Part shown: positions 33,206 through 41,925 of the stretch, one piece after another
Layout of the letters: each line of letters starts with the position of its first letter
Numbering within the stretch: the stretch's first letter is position 1
From: Prevotella sp. UBA4330
GTDB lineage: Bacteria; Bacteroidota; Bacteroidia; Bacteroidales; Bacteroidaceae
NCBI GenBank assembly: GCA_002394385.1
Contig: DGTS01000011.1
Span: 341,809-405,808 of the forward strand
Reading direction: 5' to 3'
Length of the DNA stretch: 64,000 nt
Translations under genes and position numbers: made by a program
The notes under the pieces: generated by a model
Databases searched by the model: none
What the model was told of the DNA's origin: nothing
The model's input: the letters and a program-made list of their open reading frames with translations, nothing else

Positions 33206-35323
33206 ATGAAAATCACGATACTGAAACCATCGAAGGGGAAGGTGACTACCAACTGGCTGAAGCCAGAGGAGGTGGTGGGCCTTATCCGGAGCGATAGGTA
33301 CAGTAAGGAAATTGGGGAGTTCCGCGAGGTCTATTCCATGATAAAGGAGGAGAAGGTGGAGATGCCGCGCGTGAACAACTCGCTGCCGGCTCTGTGCTTC
33401 GGCGCGGAACTGGAGAGAACGGAGGGAAACGATTTCACACGACATAACGGTTATCGTCCTGTCATCGCAAGCGAGAACCGACTGCTGCTGATGGAGATTA
33501 GCAATCTGAAGGACTACCGCGTGGCTACACGACTGAAGAACATGGCAGCGCAACTGCCGCAGACGTTCGTGGCGTTCATCGGATATGACGACCACTCGCT
33601 GAAAATAGTGGTGCGCTTCGAGTCTTCAGGTTACGACGATAACGCAGAAGCATACAGGGACGCGTTCCGCGACGTGCGCCATTTCTATTCGGCACAACTG
33701 CAGGTGACACCAGACATCACCGACCCGTCGGCAACGCAACTGTGCACGCTGAGCCACGACCCGGAGGCATTTTACAATGAGTTCGCCGTGCCGTTTTACC
33801 TCTCGGCGCAGAATCATGCCGAGACTGCCGCGCACCTGTCATGGAACAAAGAAGATATTAGTCCAAGCGACAAGCAGCAAGACAACGGGAAACTCCTCCC
33901 GGGGCGCGACGCGGAGCAGACGGAGCGCATGGTGTTTCAGTTCTGTCTTGAAAAGGCACTCGACAAGCATATCATGGCTTTCGACGGCGAGGAGGCGGAG
34001 CGCGTGCTCTGCTCGCTGGCAAAATACTGCCGCGAGAGCGACATTCCGCTGGCGAATGCTATACGCAAGGTGAGTTACCGACCCGACCTTAACGGCGATA
34101 TGGAACTGGTGCGCCATATTTTCACCACGGCATACAAGCAGAAGGCTAAAAAGAAGGGCGACCCTATGAGGCACGCCAACCAGAACAGCCTGCTGATGTG
34201 GAACACGCAGTTCTTCATGGACACTTACTACGACCTGCGAATGAACATGCTCACGCATCGTGCAGAGTTCCGTCGCAAGGACGTGCCGGGCGACACGTTC
34301 CGCACACTGGAGGCTGAGGACCAGAACTCTATGACAATCCGAGCACAGGCAGCGGGACTGAAATCATGGGACCGCGACCTTAACCGATATATCAACTCGC
34401 GCGAGATAGCGCAGTTTAACCCCATCGAGGACTACCTCTGTGCCCTACCCCGCTGGGACGGCAAGGACCGCGTGTCAATGCTTGCCGACCGTGTGCCGAC
34501 GGACACTCCCAACTGGAAGGAGTTCTTCCACACATGGCTCTTGGGCATGGTGGCTGGATGGATGGGACGCGACAGCGAGCACAGCAATGCCCTGGTGCCG
34601 CTGCTGACGGGCAGGCAGGGAACAGGCAAGACGAGTTTCTGCCGTGTGCTGCTGCCAAGGGAGTTGCGCCCGTACTATGCGGAGAACCTGAATCTGAAGA
34701 GCGAGACAACCATTGCACTGGCGATGTCGAGCCGTGCGCTGATAAACATCGACGAGTTCGACAAATACACACGCTCGCAGCACCCGCTGCTGAAGTTCCT
34801 CATATCGCAGAACGATGTGGATATGCGACTGCCGTTTGCCTCTCACATGGAGATGCGCCGCCGCTTCGCGTCGTTCATCGCAACGACAAACAGCGACCGC
34901 CCGCTGGTGGACACCACTGGGTCGCGCCGTTACCTGTGTGTGCGTGTCACCGACACCATCGACTTCACCACTCCCATCGACTACCAGCAACTCTATGCGC
35001 AGTTGCTCTCGGAGGTGCAGAACGGTAGTCCTTTCTGGCTCAACGACGAGCAGACAAGACTGTTGATGGCACAGAACGAGGAATTTCTCAACATCGCGGG
35101 ACTGCCGCAAATGCTCAGTGCTGTCGTCACACCCGCCAAGACAGATGAGGAAGGCGAATGGCTGTCACTTACGGAGATACTGGAACGTGTGAAGAAGATG
35201 TTTCCCCACTACGCCCCCACGGCTAATGTGTTGCGCGATATGGGACATTGCATGCAGGCTATGGCGGCAGAAATGAAACACACCAGAGCGGGAAACATGT
35301 ATAAAGTGAAGACAAAAAAGTAG
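33206..35323 (+). CDS. VapE/VirE-like protein with BT4734-type N-terminus
   Basis: The protein has 705 residues. The first ~200 match the BT4734/VirE N-terminal type (ITILKPSKGKVTTNWLKPEE). The C-terminal ~380 are a virulence-associated E (VapE) P-loop domain: Walker A LTGRQGTGKTSFCR, Walker B ALINIDEFDKY, then FASFIATTNSDRPLVDTTGSRR (sensor/arginine-finger region). VapE proteins resemble phage and island primase-helicases. In Bacteroidales this gene is commonly found in capsule loci with an HU-like gene, as here. GC is higher than in the neighbouring glycosyltransferases, pointing to a separate origin. Confidence 0.85.
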   Translation: MKITILKPSKGKVTTNWLKPEEVVGLIRSDRYSKEIGEFREVYSMIKEEKVEMPRVNNSLPALCFGAELERTEGNDFTRHNGYRPVIASENRLLLMEISNLKDYRVATRLKNMAAQLPQTFVAFIGYDDHSLKIVVRFESSGYDDNAEAYRDAFRDVRHFYSAQLQVTPDITDPSATQLCTLSHDPEAFYNEFAVPFYLSAQNHAETAAHLSWNKEDISPSDKQQDNGKLLPGRDAEQTERMVFQFCLEKALDKHIMAFDGEEAERVLCSLAKYCRESDIPLANAIRKVSYRPDLNGDMELVRHIFTTAYKQKAKKKGDPMRHANQNSLLMWNTQFFMDTYYDLRMNMLTHRAEFRRKDVPGDTFRTLEAEDQNSMTIRAQAAGLKSWDRDLNRYINSREIAQFNPIEDYLCALPRWDGKDRVSMLADRVPTDTPNWKEFFHTWLLGMVAGWMGRDSEHSNALVPLLTGRQGTGKTSFCRVLLPRELRPYYAENLNLKSETTIALAMSSRALINIDEFDKYTRSQHPLLKFLISQNDVDMRLPFASHMEMRRRFASFIATTNSDRPLVDTTGSRRYLCVRVTDTIDFTTPIDYQQLYAQLLSEVQNGSPFWLNDEQTRLLMAQNEEFLNIAGLPQMLSAVVTPAKTDEEGEWLSLTEILERVKKMFPHYAPTANVLRDMGHCMQAMAAEMKHTRAGNMYKVKTKK

Positions 35324-35346
35324 TTTTTTCATTCAAGAAAAGCAAA

Positions 35347-35721
35347 AATTAACTTCACAATTTCACACCGCATGCAAATCCCTGTCATTCAACCTATTAT
35401 GTGTGAAGGTGCAATTTCACTCAATTTCACCCACATTCACACCCGCAAGCATGTACGACAATACCGTCTTTCGTGCTAAACTACGGTATGTGAGCGAGTG
35501 ATTAGGGTCTAATCACTTCCTCACTTGGCACTTCTGACCGAGTGATTAGGGTCTAATCACTCTCTCAAATGACTTAAATGAGAGCGCTACTCGATGATGA
35601 CATACGACAGAACAGGCAAAAAACGAAGCGTGAAGTTAGGTGAAATTGAGTGAAACTGCACCTTCACACGCAAATAACAATATAACAGCGTTTTGCAACG
35701 GATGTGAAATTGTGAAATTAA
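35347..35721. repeat. 375-bp nested palindrome with paired iteron-like repeats
   Basis: This non-coding gap of ~425 bases is built symmetrically. Outer arms: TTCACAATTTCACA (about 35353-35367) with TGTGAAATTGTGAA (35703-35716). Inner arms: 35401-35431 with 35639-35669, complementary at 30 of 31 positions. Centre: two direct 23-bp copies (35495-35517 and 35539-35561), each itself a palindrome AGTGATTAG-GGT-CTAATCACT. It lies between the VapE-like and HU-like genes and looks like a protein-binding or origin-like site. Confidence 0.85.
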
Positions 35722-35749
35722 AAATCACTTTTTCAAAAAGAAAAAAATC

Positions 35750-36139
35750 ATGGCTATAGTTTGCACACTTGAGAAAAAGAGGACGGAAGACCGTTACTAC
35801 GCACGCTCGCGCAAGACGGGGAACGTGGGGTTCGACCAGTTCTCGGAGGAGATAGCAAGCAACTGCTCGGCAAAGCCTTCTGATGTAATCCTCGTGCTCA
35901 CCGAACTCTGCGACGTGATGCGCCACCACCTGCTGGCGGGCGAGGAAATAGACATCCCCGGTCTGGGCAGTTTCCACGTCGGCGTGAAGAGCGACTCCGT
36001 GGAGAATCCCGCCGACTTCGATGTAGAACGCCACATCCACGACCTCCACATCAAGTTCCGTCCCGTCTCCCGCCGCGACCCAGTAACATGGAAACTATCC
36101 ACTCCCATGCTCAAGGATGCAGAAGTGGTAGTAGTGTAA
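35750..36139 (+). CDS. HU-like (HU-HIG type) DNA-binding protein
   Basis: The 129-residue protein has the HU/IHF fold read as GNVGFDQFSEEIASNCSAKPSDVILVLTE (helices) and HHLLAGEEIDIPGLGSFHVG (start of the beta-arm, 'I-x-G-x-G-x-F'). The N-terminal MAIVCTLEKKRTEDRYYA and the tail are typical of the Bacteroidetes branch. It probably binds the palindrome just upstream. It is paired with the VapE-like gene in capsule loci of this order. Confidence 0.85.
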   Translation: MAIVCTLEKKRTEDRYYARSRKTGNVGFDQFSEEIASNCSAKPSDVILVLTELCDVMRHHLLAGEEIDIPGLGSFHVGVKSDSVENPADFDVERHIHDLHIKFRPVSRRDPVTWKLSTPMLKDAEVVVV

Positions 36140-36323
36140 AGTATTCCCCACAGAAAAATAAACAGTCAAGTTATTTGTATCAATATGTTCAATTTAGACA
36201 TGTTTATCATTAGCAGTATGACTTTTTGCCCTGCCACCATGCAATTTTATCATAAGTGTGGTTGTTGATTATAACGAGAATAAGCAACTGTTGGGATTGC
36301 GAAATTAGCAAAGGAAAATTTGA

Positions 36324-36331
36324 TATATTTG
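36324..36331 (+). promoter_or_regulatory. Possible -7 promoter box before the legionaminate region
   Basis: TATATTTG matches TANNTTTG, 77 bases before the GT2 start. A TTGC lies upstream but with 23-base spacing, so the -33 match is poor. The interval 36140-36407 contains no gene and could carry a new transcription start after the VapE/HU pair. Confidence 0.35.
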
Positions 36332-36407
36332 ACTTTGCCAAATATTAAACAAAAAAGAAAAGAGACAACAAAAACCATCAAAGTTCTTTTCTTTATTAAT
36401 TAAGAAT

Positions 36408-37409
36408 ATGGAAATACCATTAATTAGCATTATTGTTCCATGCTATAATGTTGTTCAATACATTGACGAATGTCTGTATTCTTTAACTAATCAAACATTA
36501 AAGAATATTGAGATAATTTGTGTTGAAGACTGTTCTACAGATAGTACTTTAGACAAACTCACCAAATGGAAAGATAAAGACACCCGCATTCGAATTATCA
36601 AACACGAAGAGAATAAAGGTATTGGAACCGCTAGAAATACTGGAACAAAAGCAGCAAAAGCAGAATATGTTGCTTTCGTTGACTCAGATGATTATGTATC
36701 AATAAACAAATATGAATGTTTGTATAATCTTTCTGATAATGGGAATGCTGATTTAGTTGCATCGGCAAAATATATCAGACACTGCGAAAAAGATATTACA
36801 ATAACACAGATACCCAGGCAAGTCACAGGAATTGAGAACATAAGAAGCCATGTTCTCACTCACGGATTCTCTATCTGGAATAGTATGATAAAAAAGAGCA
36901 TTTTTTTTCAAAACGATTTGTTTTTTCCCGACCGTCTGCTATACGAGGATGCCCCAGTTTCTACATGCTTATTCCTATGCGCTAGAACAATTGCGGTGTA
37001 TTACGATGAGCCATTACATTATTATAGGACAAACCCATCTTCCATTACACAGCAAAAAGGAAATTTGACATACTTTGATCGTTTGGAGACTGCCATAATG
37101 TTCTACAACAATACAAAACGACTCGGTTTTTATTACAAATACAAGGATGAAATAGAATATGCTTTTTTTTATTTGTTCTATAAAAATACTATATTATATT
37201 CTCTAAAAAAGTTCAACAATAATCCTCCATCTAAAATTATTAAAACGATACCCAAAAGATATAAAAGAGTAACGAGTGTTGACATCAAAAAGAATCACTA
37301 TTACAGAAAGAACAAACCTCCGTTTTTATTATATGCAGTAGCACACTATCCAGAATTAATAAAAATATGGATACTGATGTTTAAAATATGGAAAAAAGTT
37401 ACTAATTAA
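36408..37409 (+). CDS. Family 2 glycosyltransferase
   Basis: This 333-residue GT-A enzyme has PLISIIVPCYNVVQYIDECL, IICVEDCSTDSTLDKL and VAFVDSDDYVSINKYE (metal-site DSD). FSIWNSMIKKSIFFQNDLFF and LLYEDAPVS place it in the capsule 'WNK...EDxx' subgroup. Its A/T content is high, with two T8 runs (36901-36908 and about 37165), typical of horizontally acquired capsule genes. Confidence 0.87.
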   Translation: MEIPLISIIVPCYNVVQYIDECLYSLTNQTLKNIEIICVEDCSTDSTLDKLTKWKDKDTRIRIIKHEENKGIGTARNTGTKAAKAEYVAFVDSDDYVSINKYECLYNLSDNGNADLVASAKYIRHCEKDITITQIPRQVTGIENIRSHVLTHGFSIWNSMIKKSIFFQNDLFFPDRLLYEDAPVSTCLFLCARTIAVYYDEPLHYYRTNPSSITQQKGNLTYFDRLETAIMFYNNTKRLGFYYKYKDEIEYAFFYLFYKNTILYSLKKFNNNPPSKIIKTIPKRYKRVTSVDIKKNHYYRKNKPPFLLYAVAHYPELIKIWILMFKIWKKVTN

Positions 37410-37432
37410 TTACAGATCTTATATTTTTTATA

Positions 37433-38671
37433 ATGTTAAATTTAAGCAACTTCATATCTCAACATGTCACTGGGCGTTCCAGCAGCATGTTCCTTCCTGA
37501 CATTGAGGCGAACAAAGAAAAATTGACGGAAGAAATTAAAGACAAGAAAGTTTGTGTCATTGGCGGTGCCGGTTCTATTGGTTCCAGTTTCATCAAGGCA
37601 GTGCTGCGCTTTGAGCCTAAGAGCGTAGTAGTGGTTGACCTCAACGAGAACGGACTGGCAGAACTGGTGCGTGATGTGCGCAGCACCGATGGTCTTTATG
37701 TTCCTGAGGAGTTCCGCTGCTATACATTGAACTTCGCAGACCCTATCTTCGAGCGAATCTTCCGTGAAGAGAAGGGATTTGACATCGTGGCTAACTTCTC
37801 TGCACATAAGCATGTACGTTCGGAGAAAGACCGCTACAGTGTTCAGGCACTGATAGAGAACAACGATATCAAAGCGAAGAAACTGATGGACATGCTGACG
37901 ATCTATCCTCCCAAGCATTTCTTCTGTGTCTCTACAGACAAAGCCGCAAATCCTGTGAATATCATGGGAGCATCAAAGCGTATCATGGAGGACTTGGTGA
38001 TGGCATATAACCAGCACTTTAAGGTTACCACAGCCCGCTTTGCCAATGTCGCTTTCAGCAACGGTTCCCTACCCGACGGCTGGCTGCATCGTATTCAGAA
38101 GCAGCAACCCTTAGCAGCACCCTCCGATGTCAAACGCTACTTTGTCTCTCCAGAAGAGAGTGGCCAGATATGTATGTTGGCATGTATTCTTGGCAGACCA
38201 GGAGAGGTCTTCTTCCCCAAACTGGGTGAAGACCAGATGCTAACGTTCTCTTCTATCTGCGATAACTTCATCAAGGCACAGGGATTTGAGAAAGACCCAT
38301 GTTCATCCGATGAAGAAGCAAAGCAGAAAGCCGCAGCGCTTGACTATTCTGACTCTCAACTCTCATCTCTCAACTCTCAACCTTTGAAGTACCCAACGGT
38401 GTACTTCAAAAGTGACACTACCGGCGAGAAAGCATACGAAGAGTTCTATGTTCCTGGAGAAAAGGTTGACATGCAACGTTTCCTATCCCTTGGTGTTGTG
38501 GAGCAAACCACTCGTCATAACATGGATGAAGTCTATGCTTTCTTCGATAAGTTAGAAGGAATCTTTGCTAAGGATGACTTCACAAAAGCCCAAGTTGTGG
38601 AAGCTATTAAGGAGTTCATTCCCAACTTCGAGCATGAGGAGAAGGGGAAGAATTTGGATCAGAAAATGTAA
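37433..38671 (+). CDS. legB: LegB-like nucleotide-sugar 4,6-dehydratase (legionaminic acid pathway)
   Basis: This 412-residue SDR of the FlaA1/CapD type has CVIGGAGSIGSSFIKAVLR (NAD site), FSAHKHVRSEKD and STDKAANPVNIMGASKR, where Met replaces the usual Tyr of YxxxK, as in nucleotide-GlcNAc 4,6-dehydratases. It should make the 4-keto-6-deoxy sugar that LegC aminates. The assignment to LegB rather than a general CapD-like dehydratase rests on the LegC, LegI, LegG, LegF and PtmE genes downstream. An Ser/Gln/Leu-rich insert at about residues 305-316 (SDSQLSSLNSQPL) is encoded by a small tandem repeat (38346-38383). Confidence 0.8.
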   Translation: MLNLSNFISQHVTGRSSSMFLPDIEANKEKLTEEIKDKKVCVIGGAGSIGSSFIKAVLRFEPKSVVVVDLNENGLAELVRDVRSTDGLYVPEEFRCYTLNFADPIFERIFREEKGFDIVANFSAHKHVRSEKDRYSVQALIENNDIKAKKLMDMLTIYPPKHFFCVSTDKAANPVNIMGASKRIMEDLVMAYNQHFKVTTARFANVAFSNGSLPDGWLHRIQKQQPLAAPSDVKRYFVSPEESGQICMLACILGRPGEVFFPKLGEDQMLTFSSICDNFIKAQGFEKDPCSSDEEAKQKAAALDYSDSQLSSLNSQPLKYPTVYFKSDTTGEKAYEEFYVPGEKVDMQRFLSLGVVEQTTRHNMDEVYAFFDKLEGIFAKDDFTKAQVVEAIKEFIPNFEHEEKGKNLDQKM

Positions 38672-38674
38672 ACA

Positions 38675-39826
38675 ATGACAATAATAAGAAAATTATTAAT
38701 TTCACTAATTCTTCTTTTTCTTATCTTTGGATGTGGAAAAGATGATTTTATTTTAGATTCGGATAGTGTGGCTTTTATCAATGATGGGGGCACAAAATTA
38801 GTTAGTATTCCAGAGTATATTGTTTTTAAAAAAGATAAAGGTTTACGTCCGGTTTTCAGAATTCCTTCTTTAATGATTAGTCAAAAAGGAACCTTTTTAG
38901 TGTCATGTGAAAATAGGAGTATAGTTGCTGACAAAGGTGAAATAGATGTGCTAGTGGCAAGGAAAGATAGTATTAATAATATTTGGGATTATCAGAAAGT
39001 TTTTGCAAATGATCCTGATAGGGGAAGGGTAATGAATCCTATTTTTTTACAAGATAAATCCAATGATAGAATTTATTTATTTGCTGCACGTTTGGCTAAT
39101 AAAAATAAGTTTGCAGCCGAGCATTCTACCCGCGAAATGGATTGTGTATATAAGTATTCTGATGATGATGGCATATCTTGGAGTGAAGAGATTTCTTTAA
39201 AATCGAAATGGGATATAAGCAAATACACTGGTGCTATACCATCTGCCTCTAATGGAATTCAAGATGTTAACGGAACTTTATATATACCAACAATGGTCGT
39301 GAAGAATAAAAGTTGGTGTTCTGGACTAATAATTAAACACAGAAATAAAGATTGTTTTTTTTCATCTATAACACCTAATGCTGGAGATAATGAGTCAACA
39401 GTATATTTAGATAACGAGAATAGAGTCGTATTAGATTGCCGAACATTTAATGGCGTACGTAATAAATATTATTATGATGAAAAAAAGGATCTATTCATTA
39501 AAGCACCTGATAATATAATTGAAAGCATTATAAACTTAAAAGCAGAAATTACGAAATGTGTGTTATCAGAAAAGACATTATATTTAATGAGTTTTGTTAA
39601 TACAAGATCAAACAAGAGAGAGAATATATCGCTTTTCTCTTCTAAAGACGGCATAAATTGGAAATTTATCCATTTATTAGAAAAAGGATCAAATCGTTTT
39701 TCATATTCTAATGTTTCTTGTTATAATGAAAAAATATACGTGGTGTATGAAACAGAGACATGTATAAAGTTAAAAGATATTTCTTTTTTAAAGACTGACA
39801 TTATTAGTAAAACCTTTGATGAATAG
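38675..39826 (+). CDS. Lipoprotein sialidase-like glycosidase (GH33-type) inside the legionaminate operon
   Basis: The protein has 383 residues. A hydrophobic N-terminus with lipobox FLIFGC (Cys20) predicts a lipoprotein. The FRIP motif is at 61-64 (Arg62). DKGEID at 86-91 offers the acid/base Asp. E240 in DNESTVYL and R256 in VVLDCRT fit the second Arg region; R311 or R315 could be the third Arg; Y344 in FSYSNVSCYNEKIYVVYE fits the nucleophile Tyr with a partner Glu359. Asp-boxes are SDDDGISW (162-169) and SSKDGINW (322-329). This is a full exo-sialidase layout. It should act outside the cytoplasm on nonulosonate glycosides. Lying 3 bases after legB and 12 before legC, it may trim or remodel the cell's own glycan; that function is inferred. 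Confidence 0.78.
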   Translation: MTIIRKLLISLILLFLIFGCGKDDFILDSDSVAFINDGGTKLVSIPEYIVFKKDKGLRPVFRIPSLMISQKGTFLVSCENRSIVADKGEIDVLVARKDSINNIWDYQKVFANDPDRGRVMNPIFLQDKSNDRIYLFAARLANKNKFAAEHSTREMDCVYKYSDDDGISWSEEISLKSKWDISKYTGAIPSASNGIQDVNGTLYIPTMVVKNKSWCSGLIIKHRNKDCFFSSITPNAGDNESTVYLDNENRVVLDCRTFNGVRNKYYYDEKKDLFIKAPDNIIESIINLKAEITKCVLSEKTLYLMSFVNTRSNKRENISLFSSKDGINWKFIHLLEKGSNRFSYSNVSCYNEKIYVVYETETCIKLKDISFLKTDIISKTFDE

Positions 39827-39838
39827 TAACTTATAACT

Positions 39839-40984
39839 ATGGAATACAAAAAGATTATAGATTATATTCACGATTTATACGGAACGCAGGATTTTGTTCC
39901 CTTGGCTGTTCCCGTATTTATCGGCAATGAGAAGAAATACCTCAACGAGTGTATTGACACGACATTCGTAAGTAGCGTTGGCAAGTTCGTTGACCGTTTT
40001 GAGGACGACATAGCGAAATACACAGGGTGTAAACGCGCCGTTGTCGTTGTGAGTGGTACCAATGCCTTGCACATGTCATTGATGCTTGCTGGTGTTGAGC
40101 GTGATGACGAGGTGCTCACGCAGGCACTCACTTTCATCGCCACTTGTAACGCACTGAGTTATATCGGTGCTCACCCTGTTTTCATTGACGTGGATAGGGA
40201 CACCATGGGATTGTCTCCTGTCGCCGTTCGTGAATGGCTCACAAAGAATGCAGAGATGAAGGATGGACAGTGCTACAACAAACGCACTGGGCGTAGGGTT
40301 CGTGCTTGTGTGCCGATGCATACCTTCGGACATCCTGTGCATCTTGACGAACTTGTAGAGGTGCTTAACGAGTATAACATTCCTCTGGTTGAGGATGCTG
40401 CAGAGAGTATCGGTTCTCTCTATAAGGGGAAGCATACCGGTACCTTTGGCAAGATTGGTGCTTTAAGTTTCAACGGAAACAAGACCATTACCACAGGTGG
40501 CGGCGGCATGATGCTCTTCAATGATGAAGAACTTGGTGCTTTCGCTAAGCATCTTACCACACAGGCAAAGATTCCCCACCGCTGGGAGTTCCGTCATGAC
40601 CATATCGGCTATAATTATCGTATGCCGAACATCAATGCGGCACTCGGCTGTGCACAGTTGGAGCATATCGAGGAATATGTGGCAAGCAAGCGTGAGACAG
40701 CCAAGGCGTATGAGGAGTTCTTCAAGGACATTCCTGATATTGAGTTCTTTGTTGAACCTAAGGACACCCGCAGTAACTATTGGCTCAACGTGGTTATCCT
40801 AAAGGACAAGGAGGCGCAGCAGAGTTTCCTGCAGTACACCAATGATAACGGTGTGATGACCCGTCCTATCTGGGAACTCATGAACCGCCTGCCGATGTTC
40901 GAGAAATGCGAGAACGATGGTCTCAAGAACACCATCTGGTTTGCAGATAGAGTGGTAAATATTCCAAGTTCTGTAAGATTGTAA
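39839..40984 (+). CDS. legC: LegC-family aminotransferase
   Basis: This 381-residue PLP aminotransferase has VVVSGTNALHMSLMLAGV, LVEDAAESIGSLYKGKHTG (Asp to the PLP nitrogen) and ALSFNGNKTITTGGGGM (Schiff-base Lys). The N-terminal YGTQDFVPLAVPVFIGNEKK and the insertion TGRRVRACVPMHTFGHPVHL are characteristic of the LegC subfamily, which makes the 4-amino sugar in legionaminic acid synthesis. Confidence 0.87.
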   Translation: MEYKKIIDYIHDLYGTQDFVPLAVPVFIGNEKKYLNECIDTTFVSSVGKFVDRFEDDIAKYTGCKRAVVVVSGTNALHMSLMLAGVERDDEVLTQALTFIATCNALSYIGAHPVFIDVDRDTMGLSPVAVREWLTKNAEMKDGQCYNKRTGRRVRACVPMHTFGHPVHLDELVEVLNEYNIPLVEDAAESIGSLYKGKHTGTFGKIGALSFNGNKTITTGGGGMMLFNDEELGAFAKHLTTQAKIPHRWEFRHDHIGYNYRMPNINAALGCAQLEHIEEYVASKRETAKAYEEFFKDIPDIEFFVEPKDTRSNYWLNVVILKDKEAQQSFLQYTNDNGVMTRPIWELMNRLPMFEKCENDGLKNTIWFADRVVNIPSSVRL

Positions 40985-40987
40985 ATA

Positions 40988-41650
40988 ATGGAGTGGTATG
41001 AAATTGTTCCGAATTGGATTACATCAATAGGAACTGTTGGCGCTGTAGTTGTTGCCTTATTTTCCAAAGGAATAAGAGATAGGTATAATCGTCCTAAAAT
41101 CTCTATAACATGTCCTGAGAATAAACAATGCCAAGAAAAAATTAATAATGATAGTGAAAGTTCAGACTCGAGTCCAGAACTAAGAATTAGAATTAAACTT
41201 GAAAATAAAGGTAATTACATAGCAAATCATGCATCCATAAATGTTGACTGTATATACAAAAGACGCGGAAATGAAAATGTATTTGTCCAAGAGGATTTTA
41301 CCCCAATACAAATGAAAGATTATCGCAATTCAAAACCCACATCTATTGCACCGCATCTTGTGTATTATTTTGATATCGCCTCTATACATAAATATGATGA
41401 TATGACGAATGAAGGTGGAAATGTCAAATCAAAACAGTTTTATAAATTATATTTATTAGGGGATGGTAATGGACAAGAATTAGGGAAAGGAACTTTTATT
41501 ATTCCTATTAAGTTCTATTCTTCAAGAATAAAAGTAAGTGTTCACTATCTTAAAATTTATTGGGATAGTGATGATTTTACTACTGACAAGATGCATTTTA
41601 GTGCAGAAATAATAACTAAAGAAGAATTTGCCGAACTAAATAAGAAATAG
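40988..41650 (+). CDS. Hypothetical one-TM protein paired with SinR/Cas2-like gene
   Basis: This 220-residue protein has a single N-terminal transmembrane helix (about residues 8-27, WITSIGTVGAVVVALFSKG) followed by a soluble domain of ~190 residues. The family is not recognised. It starts 3 bases after legC and ends 2 bases before the SinR-like gene. No role in sugar synthesis is suggested by its sequence. Membrane-anchored proteins of this shape coupled to a small regulator can be effectors of toxin-antitoxin or defence pairs; that is only a possibility. Confidence 0.5.
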   Translation: MEWYEIVPNWITSIGTVGAVVVALFSKGIRDRYNRPKISITCPENKQCQEKINNDSESSDSSPELRIRIKLENKGNYIANHASINVDCIYKRRGNENVFVQEDFTPIQMKDYRNSKPTSIAPHLVYYFDIASIHKYDDMTNEGGNVKSKQFYKLYLLGDGNGQELGKGTFIIPIKFYSSRIKVSVHYLKIYWDSDDFTTDKMHFSAEIITKEEFAELNKK

Positions 41651-41652
41651 AG

Positions 41653-41925
41653 ATGCTAACATTAATTGCATATGATTTAAAATCACCAGATAAAGATTAT
41701 AAGCCTTTGTATGATGCCATAAAAGGACTTGGCGATAAATGGTGGCATTACATGGATTCTTTATGGCTAGTTCATACTAATTTATCTCCAGACGAATGTT
41801 CTCATCGCCTTCAAGAGGAAATAGACAAAAATGATTTTTTGCTTGTTGTTGACATCACAAATCGACAACGTCAAGGTTGGCTTCCATCTAAAGCATGGGA
41901 ATGGATTAAAACAAACAATAATTAA
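41653..41925 (+). CDS. SinR-family small protein (Cas2/VapD-like fold)
   Basis: The 90-residue protein MLTLIAYDLKSPDKDYKPLY...LGDKWWHYMDSLWLVHTN... with LLVVDITNRQRQGWLPSKAWEWI has the ferredoxin-like strand-helix-strand order of Cas2 and the small 'SinR family' proteins. The N-terminal YDL and later VVDI Asp positions resemble the Cas2 active-site region. It is coupled to the membrane protein upstream and directly abuts the NeuD-like gene, in the middle of the nonulosonate operon. No CRISPR array or other cas gene is present. Confidence 0.6.
   Translation: MLTLIAYDLKSPDKDYKPLYDAIKGLGDKWWHYMDSLWLVHTNLSPDECSHRLQEEIDKNDFLLVVDITNRQRQGWLPSKAWEWIKTNNN

Noticed and set aside
34475..35110. 211-codon - strand frame across the VapE-like gene
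   Set aside because: It is a mirror frame of high-GC codons of a strongly supported P-loop protein.
41653..41925. Genuine CRISPR Cas2
   Set aside because: The fold pattern is Cas2/SinR-like, but there is no cas1, effector or repeat array in the window; SinR-family protein is the safer call.
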